DNA of 64,000 nucleotides from Undaria pinnatifida. Taxonomy: Eukaryota; Sar; Phaeophyceae; Laminariales; Alariaceae. This document shows, piece by piece, positions 47,701-56,700 of this stretch. The stretch covers positions 25,529,527 to 25,593,526 of the forward strand of contig JABAKD010000016.1 of NCBI GenBank assembly GCA_012845835.1, read 5' to 3'. Every line of letters starts with the position of its first letter. Position 1 is the stretch's first letter. Made by a program: the position numbers and the translations under genes. The notes under the pieces are model-generated. The model did not search any database. It was given only the letters and a program-made list of their open reading frames with translations, and was not told where the DNA came from.

Positions 47701-50700
47701 TGGCGATTGACTTCACTGCATGCTTTTTCGTAGCGTTGATTTGTATTTTGTAAGGAAAAAAAGTGGGTACTCGTACAGTTATAAATTGCGGCGATGCTGT
47801 GGGGCTCACTAATGGCGTGCTCATTCGAATCCGGTACGTTTGACATTTCATCTGCTTACGACCCCCGTTTCATTTGCGGTGCGTAGTAGTCGTTCTCCGT
47901 CACAATATCTCATAATAGCTCCAGGAGGAAGAATCAGCACGGGATGCCTTTGGGTAGAAAGAACGATTTCATGCTAATCATGTGAACACAGCATCCATCT
48001 AGAAACACAGCGGTTGTGTTGTAGACCAGGACCAGGTGTATGATATTACACCATTGTTACATTCTTGTGATGCGTCTCTTCGTTTCTATCTGACATTGTC
48101 GCATTGTCACGCAAATGTGTTCTCTTTTTGGGTACGCAATATTCAATGCCGATAATTGACTTTGTACGATCCGTATATACATGTAGCATGAAATTCCCAA
48201 CTGGAAAGAACGAAATAACACAAGCCTTCAACTCCCAACTATCATTAGCTGCCCCCAATTTACACAATAACTGATCGTTTGCTCCACATTACAAAAAGTG
48301 TGGGATGTCGTAATACACAATTAATGATACCAGTATGATATTTTCACTTTTGATTTTCAACAGTATCGAGCGTGTGGTATATCATACCAGGTACCGAAGG
48401 TGTTTTGCCCTCCAGACGCTTGCGTCACAGGGCAGTGTTTTGTTATTTGGTGCTGTTGCTGCTTGAACACTCGGACGAATCCTTCATCGAAATCTTATCG
48501 ATAACATTTTTTCACTTGTCGACGTATCATATGCCTAACTAAACTAATCGTATGACGTGTGAACGCTCCCGTGCAAGCGGGGCAATTAGCCCTACTCTCA
48601 AACAGTACACTTCACAACCCCCTTCAGCTCCGCGTGGCCTTTGTACATTTACACTTTGGAAAGCTTAACGACGCAATGCAATGCTTTTCCATCTGCCACT
48701 CCTTTCCCCGGCACGAGATTCGTTGTGCGAGTAGAGTTTCGGGTGCCCAAAATCAAAGGGTGACGCCCCGAAGAACACTTGCCACCCAGGCTTCGTCGAA
48801 AACTGCCATCTATCAAAATTTCCGAAAGAAAACTGCTGGAGGAAGAGGAGTAAAAGATCAGAGAGCTACAATACGTTTTCTATAGCAGCACGTGTGATAT
48901 GTACAGCAGTAGCAACTGTGATGGAGCTACGCATGTACTGTCAACGTTGCTACGAGCTCAGAGAGAGCTGCGTCTACGAGTATGTAGTCTACAGCACCGA
49001 ACGGCACATAACGTGTGATATGTACAGCAGTAATAGTAGCAGCTGCGATGGAGCTGCGCATGGGCTATCATCGTTGCTATAATACGTATGGCATGTACCA
49101 CGTACAGTATCTACAGCAGCAGCTGCTGCGGTCTTATCTTTCTACCCAGCTACGCTGTGGGCCATCGCATGTGTCCGTATTCCGTTAATAAACGGACTCT
49201 GCAACGCCCGTTCCGTTCAAAATTGCACGAACGCTGCGCGCACACATCACACTTGTCCCCTTCAGCCTTTCACCTCTCTCGAAAACCATGAAGGGTGCTG
49301 GCGCTGTTTCTCTTTCCCAACTCTCGAAAGTTTCCCCCAACAAGCGTGCGTGTGAGTGTTCCCGACCTTTTTATATTTGTTCCTACGCCTTGTGCTTAAG
49401 TGCTCGGGCTTTACAGCGTAAACGTTGGCCCTTAAGTACCAAAGACTTTCCAGCGTGAACTTTGGGGATTACGGGTTCTTAGCTTCTTATGCAGAGCTTT
49501 TTCCTCCGTGTGTTTGTTTTTGCTCTCTGGTTTTCGCCGTAGCCTTACATAATGGGTTTCTTTGTCGAAGTGTTTCCATAAGAGAGGAATGCTGCGTCCT
49601 ACCGGCTGTACGGGTTAGCCCAGCAAACGGCAGGCCAGTCGATGGCTGTTTTTTCGCAGTGCATTTGTTTACATACTCGGTATTTTCTGGGCGTCTTTGC
49701 CAGGAACTGTAGGAAAAGGGGGCTGCTTCGTTGGCAGGATCTGTACAAAGCAGGGGGTGGTGCTGCTTTTGCTTGTACGTGTTCCCGACCTTTTTTTCAT
49801 CTGTCTCTACGCGTTGGGCTTGAGTACTCAGACTTTTCAGCGTAAACTTTTGGCCTTGAGCACTCATGACTTTCCATCGTGAACTTTGAGGATGACATGT
49901 TCGTAGCTTCTTATGCTTTCCATCACGGAAGCGGATTTGGTCTGACTTTCGGCGTGGGTTTTGCACTTTTCGCGTACCTGAGTGCCAGGGAGTTACGCTG
50001 ATTGCGCTATTTGACGTTGTGGGTTTTACCCTGCAGTTGTGGTAGGATTTTTCCACATAATAAACAAACGGAATTCGTCTCTTATCCTTGAGCGCTCTCG
50101 GCGCATGCCATGCCGTCCGAATCCTTCTCCGCATTCGGCTTAAGGTCTGGCTGCTACCTTTGCCAATTGAGCGTTCCTTACATATATTGCGTTTCATCCA
50201 CGGTTTATTTATTTACGTCAATCACGGTTTTCTTTCCATTTTCTTCCCGTCTATTTCTCGCCTATCCACAACTCCACAGCTCTCCGTACTATAAACGTCC
50301 TCCTCATTTGAGTTTTGTTTCGTCTTTCCATTTCCTCTACGCAGTGCACCAACACCTACCTTCACATGTGCCTGTGCGGAAAACCACTCCCGACAAAACC
50401 CGCAATTTCCAATGGTATCTGTTTCGAGTCCATGTAGCACCTCAACCTCTTGGTGCGGTCCATTACCTTCCCTTTCTCTTAGTCACGTTCTTTTGCGCAA
50501 CTATCATGGAGGACGGGGCCGTCGGCCCCGCCCGATCCTTGTACGTACTGTGAATATGATGTGAATGCTAATGCTGTGTCAGTGGTATCCGACACTACAG
50601 AGTCCCTGTAGCTGCATTGTCTATAATCTAACTTTAACACCGTGCACGTATGATATATACATGGATTGGCCTGTGATTGCGTGGCGTGGCGCGTTCACTT

Positions 50701-53700
50701 GGCGTTGGCTTTGGACTACACACACCGGCGCAGGGGAGGGGGGAAAGGGAAAGGGCTGCAGCTGTACCACCACCGGCGGGAGATCAACCTCAGCAAGTGC
50801 TTCGTTGTCGACGCGCCTTCTTACGGCACCCGCTCCTCTTCCTTTCTCGGTGAGATATTTGTTGGAGTGCATGCAATGCTGGTATCTGATTGATTGTTGT
50901 ACCGGAATTTTTTTTTTCGCGTGTTTTTTGGTTGTCACGGTTCGTCGATGTTGATATTTGATATCGTTAGTGTTTATTTCGGAATATTTTCTTTGTCCTG
51001 GTACGTCGAAAGTATTGATCACCCTCGTACTACTTTTTTAGTGCCTATGCTGATGATTTATTATTGGCGGAGTTCATGCCCATGGTATGTGACTACTCCA
51101 GTACATGCCATGCTGGTATGGGGATGTTTTGTTAGCATGCCCACGCTAATATCTGATTATATCAGTACATGCCCATCTCGTACTGGTATTTGATTACACG
51201 CAGCGAAACAAACTCGTACGGGTATTCATACCGCCGACGAGCGGATCCTCTTGTTTCCTTTTTTGTTTTGTTTTGTTTGCGTCCCACCCGTCGGTTGGCT
51301 CTTCCTTGTGTTCGTTCCACCAGTTCCATCAGCGCCAGCGTCCCCTCAAGGTGTTTCGCGCTCGCTCTCGCTCTCGCTCTCCCCCTGCTGGTCCCTGTGT
51401 CCGCGTTCCGGCGACGTCTCCCCTCCAGGCGAGACTGGGATGCTGGTTGTGTCGGAAGAGAAGTGCTTCATGATGATGGCCAGCACAGCAGTCGAGAAAG
51501 ACGCGTGGTTGCGCGCTATTCGGCTGTGCATGAGGGACCTGTCTACCAACGTCGAGACGCGCGAGAGGATGTGCGGAAGCCAGGTGGGTGGACGGTTGGA
51601 GGAGATAGTGGCCGGGGTCACCTATGATACGACGGTAGTGCTGCGGGTGGTAATGCTGTTGTGTCGCTTGAGTGGGTGGACGACGGGATAGTTTGTGGCC
51701 GGCGCCGTCTGTGACCTGTCGCTGGTGGTAGTGGTGGTAGTTGGGTTGACGCTGTTTTGTATCTTCGGGGCTGTCGGTGTCTTATGTGTTGGGTGGCAGG
51801 TGTTGGCCTGTTTTTCTTGTTGGGGGGGTGGCTCATTGGGGTGTTTTGGTTCATTTCTTTGGTAGGTGGGTCAGTGTGGGGGCACCGTTTGACGGCACTG
51901 TCAATGCCGATGGTGATGATCAAACGTTGTCCTTCGTCTCCCAAACGTGTCCTACCTCACTGCCCGTACGGTCCGGGCCCCGTTCCTTCCTGACCGAGCA
52001 ACCCTCCTCAATCCCCCCTCCCCAAATAACAATACACACAAAAACACTCGCTCAGGAATACGACGATGAAGGGCCGCGATCGCCGGTTTCTAGCCTCGGC
52101 CGCTCATCCCGATGGTCCATAGGGTCTGGCAACGGCCCTCCCGCGGCCTCCGCGCCGCGCTCCGTCTGGGTGCCTGGAAAAGACGGACAGAAGAACATGA
52201 GGCTTGTGGACTTCTCGCTGCCCCCTTGGGCTGGGATTCGAACTTCCTGCGGATGCTTGAGCCACACGGAGCTCGTATGGGGTAGGGAGGGTCTCGCCCC
52301 CACAGGCGGGACCGGGGGGGGGGGTATGGCGGCTGGCCTTGCAGCGGCTCTGGGCATCGGAAATTCGGTGAGGGATTTAATTTTGTAAGGATGAGGCTTT
52401 TTTTACGGCGCAAAAGGGGGAGGGCGTTGGAGGAACGATGACATCTCATACGTTTTTGCTTGCACTTTTAGATTCTTGCGGTTTGGGACTTGGATTTGAA
52501 GTTTTGAGTCTGTATGTCGTAGCGTGGGTTCCACAAGGAACGGCGTGTTTTTTTGATGAAGTTTTGTCGTTCTTGGTGGTTTACTGCGTTTCGTTGATGG
52601 GATGCCACGGCGGTGGTGTAAACGATATCGGCCGGGAAAAAACGCGACGTTTGCCGGTCCGTCAGTGGTGGGGCATAGAACATGGCATCCCGGATTGTTT
52701 GCATGCCGTTTTTTTCTTATTTTTTCGGCGGCCAACGCAAAGCTACTTCTCCAAAGCTTTTGATGCTGTTCGCTTCTTTGTCGGCAGTACGAACAAAAGT
52801 CGATGGTATGCATTTTCCGTTTTTCTTATGAGTTCGTGGTTGGCGTCGTCATCTCGGACTTATAGTACCGCCGGCGTTGAATTGTCGTCGGTGGTGCGGT
52901 GAGGCGTAGCTGAGTTTTATGTTGCCGTGGGTCTGTTTAATGTATTGAACATCGTCGTCCTCGCGGGTCGGAGAAGAACACCGTACGCACCGCCGCGCGA
53001 TGTCCCTCGCAAGGAACACATAAGGCATCATTTCGCCGCCTTCCCCCCGCGCCCCGCTCCCGTCGAGGAGGTTCGATGGCGCCACCGATGCTTGTGGATA
53101 CATCTGCTCAACCGCCTCCCGTGGCGTGTTATCGTTTGTTGCTCGCGTCAACAGCAACAGCAGCAGCAGTACCAACCCAAGCAAGAGAACGATAACGACA
53201 ATGTCGACAACAGCAGGCAGTCCGGCGGAGCTCCACAGCCAAGCAGCGATGGAGAGGCACCCCGGAAGGTGGGACAGACCCGGACATGTCCGTGGTTTTG
53301 CCGGATATTACGATTTTTCAAGGGTATTCCTTCGTTATGCGGGATCTTCGATACCAGGTATCCTTGTTTGGTGGGTGTCCTTAGTTTTGATACATGCATC
53401 CTTCGTTTTGGTGGGTGCTTCCTTCATTTGTGCGGTGCAATCCTTTTGACGGATGTATCCTTCGCTTTTGGCGATACGATCTTTTTGACGGGTATATCCT
53501 TCGTTTCTGGCGGGTATACCCTTTTTGGTGGGTATACCTTTCTTTTTGGCGTATACATCTTTTGTTTAGGTGGATGCATCGTTCATTTTGCAGGGTTATC
53601 ATAGGTTTGTCGGGTATATCCGTGTTAGCGGAAGGTGTGACATGGCCTCATTAACTCATTTCAACATTTAGCGTCGCACCCGTTAGGCCAATACAATCGA

Positions 53701-56700
53701 AGTAATATGCATCATGTGCACGGACGTGGGTGAATGCATAAGTAGATGGTATGCGTAGATTGGTTGATTAGATGTTTTGGGGCACTGACGTGTTGTCGAT
53801 ATCGGTGACAACAGCCTTTCGACATGTGCATGGGTGCGTCAACCCCACAACGTCGACATGTGCATGGATACGTATAGATGATAGATGGTGGGTAGCCTGG
53901 TACCTCTGGATCGCTAACTCGAGACATACTAGTCTATACAGATAATAGTCTATACATGCTAGGTTCAGATACCCATAAAAGCCGGAGGATACCAGTTGTA
54001 CCATGTACATGCACTTGCTATAGGTAAAATGTGGATGCATACCACAGTGCCAAAACCTAGATACCATGGTACCGGTACATGCTACTCTGCCTACACACTT
54101 CTGTAGATGATGTATAGTCCGCGTAGTCTACGGACGTACGTAAACAATAACCGTCAACACAACCAGATATGTTTCTAGTGGGAGAGATGCACGGGTTGTA
54201 GTGGTACTGGCTATAACAAACCTGGCCACTTCTGCCATCGCCGGCATGGCAACGACCCACTTCATGATAGTCATGATCGCCATCCCCTCGTCTTGCCATC
54301 GCTGTTTGACCGCAACTACGCAAGGTGTCTTGCGTCATCTCGATGAGGCCGTTCGAGCCCATGGGGCTTCGCTTGCGAGACGTGCACCCAGGGTGCGGAG
54401 GAGGGGTTGTCGTGGTAGGGTTTGAGCCGAAGTCGGCGGGCAAGAGAGCTGGCATGCAGCAGGGGGATCGCATCACGGACGTAGACGGTGAGATGCGCCG
54501 GTAGATGCATCGGTCACCCACCCCTGTATGTAATATGCTGTTCCCGCTTTTGTCGTTGCCTGGTTTTGGCGCTTCCCTCCTGTCTTTCTTCGCTCTATTT
54601 CGTCATTTGCTGTTTTGCTCTTCTTGTACATGTAGCGTCCTGTGGCTCTGTACCAGATGCCTCTCTGTTGTAACTTTTTTTTTTATTATTATCTTCGGCG
54701 GATGGTTGTAACGTTTTCTGTCCGGGCCTCCCTCTACTTGTTACTTCTTTTTCGTTTTTGATGTATGTTCCTCTTTCTCTTTCTCGTTTGTGTTTGTGTT
54801 TTATGTTTTTCATTTTATAGTTCCCCCTTATCTCGTGGCCTCCACTTTTTTTCTGTCTCTTTGTACCTCTTGTGCCCCCCCTCTGTTTCTGTCCGCCTGT
54901 TTGCCTCCGTTTCTTTGCCGCTCTTCCTCCAGGAGGTTCGGCCTAAGCAAGTACCCTTTTTTCATCGGTCTAATAGCACACATTCCTGGAGATTCCTGGC
55001 TTGCGAACGTATGCCCGCTCTCTTTGGGGGTTGTCAACTTTATTTCGTCTTGTCTTGAGGGCGTCTCCCTCTTCATCGAACTATGGAACAAGCCGCCCGC
55101 TATCGTTAGCGCCAATGTAACGCTAAAAATCCATCGAATTCTTGTTCGATGGTGAAGAAGGGACAGCCTGCTTTCGCAGTGGTTGTCACGGCCGTCTTCT
55201 TTCCTTTTTTATTTTGTCCCTCTCCTTTTTCTTCCCTGTTACATCCACACTGTTTGCGACTGGTGTGTACCCAAAAGCGTTGTTGCCGTACGAAACAAGC
55301 TCTTGATACTTTTAATGATGTTACGCCTTGTTCCTCTTCCCCCTCGTCACGTTATTCGCGACGCGACGTGTGATGGATTGTCTCTGTGGGCTGTGGCTTT
55401 GCGTGACATGCCATTGTTTACGGTACCTACCCCCCTCGCCTTTCACGCTTTACCACCCTTTCTGCGCGAGACAAGGGATGGCTTACGGTCCCTCCCCCCA
55501 CCCCCCACCCCTTCCCCCGCGTGCTTTACCGCACCTTCTCCACGAGAAGCGCGATTGCTTGCGGTAACTGCCCCTCTCCCCCCACCTCCCACGCATCACC
55601 ATACCGCAATGTCGCTGGCTATGTCGGTTGGTTTGACTCTTCATTTCTTCCACGGCCGTTTTTCTCCTCCGCCTTAAGGAATTTCTGTGTCGAAGACATC
55701 CGACATCGTCTGGGCCCTCATGCAACCTAGAATGGGCGCGGACGACGCCCCGGGCAGAGCAGTCCACCTGGCGGCACTTCGCGGTTTTCCCAAAAGCGAG
55801 AAGCCGTGGCTGCAGCCTCTGACGGTCGACCCCTCGCCGTTGCCCACAGTCCTGTCACCGCCAAGCAGCGCTGTCGAGTCTCGAAGCGACGAGGAGCCTC
55901 CAGCTGCCGCTTTGACTGCACCTGGATCCAGAACTTTCTTTAGCGCGGATGGGACGCCCACGTCTAGGAAAAACTTCGGGCGCAGTAACAGCTGTGGTGG
56001 TATTGGTGGTGTTCGCCGTCGTGGCGGTGGTGGTGGTGGCGGTGGTGCTCCGGGCAGTATCGGCAGTGGTAGTGGATGCGGCGGCTGTGTGAGCTTGCCA
56101 AGCAGCAGCATGCTGATGGAGGAGGCACCGCCCGCGGGTATTATATCGACGGCGGTGGAGATGCTGCCTCCTCCTATTCCGCCCCCCCGCGCTTCGTATT
56201 TAGCGTACGACACGCAACCTACAGTGCACGCTGCGCAGATTGCGCATGATTTGCACGATACGCGTAGCATGCAGCCGAGAGTCGCAGGGCTGTTGATAGC
56301 TCCGCCAAGCCCGGAGACCAAGGCGGACTTTTCCGGCGGAGAATTTAGCATGGACTTTAGCATGGATTCGAGCCGGTCAGGCGAATACACAATAGATTCC
56401 GCGGACAGCAGTGCGGGAGCCGCTCTGCGTGGCCCCGCCCCGAAGCAGGCGAACGTTAACGCTGGCGGTGACCCGGCGAAACCATTCACGGAGCACGCCG
56501 TAAAGAGTCTGCGACGACAACCCCAGTACCACCAGGAGCAGCAGCACCAGCAGGAAGAACAGAGGGGTTCCCCGGGGAGCATGGGCGTGGGTAGTGCGCT
56601 GGCGGCGTGCTGGACTTGCCAGACGGATGACCCCTTCCAGGTGTCGGACGATGAGGTCTCAAAACCGACCGAGTACAGCCATTCGGACGCTTGGGCGACC

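Noticed and set aside
52975-53085. Possible extra RhoGEF exon (NTVRTAARCPSQ or PYAPPRDVPRKEHIRHH frames)
   Set aside because: Splice sites are weak and the frame that fits the phase is not better than chance, so only the polyQ exon after it was kept.
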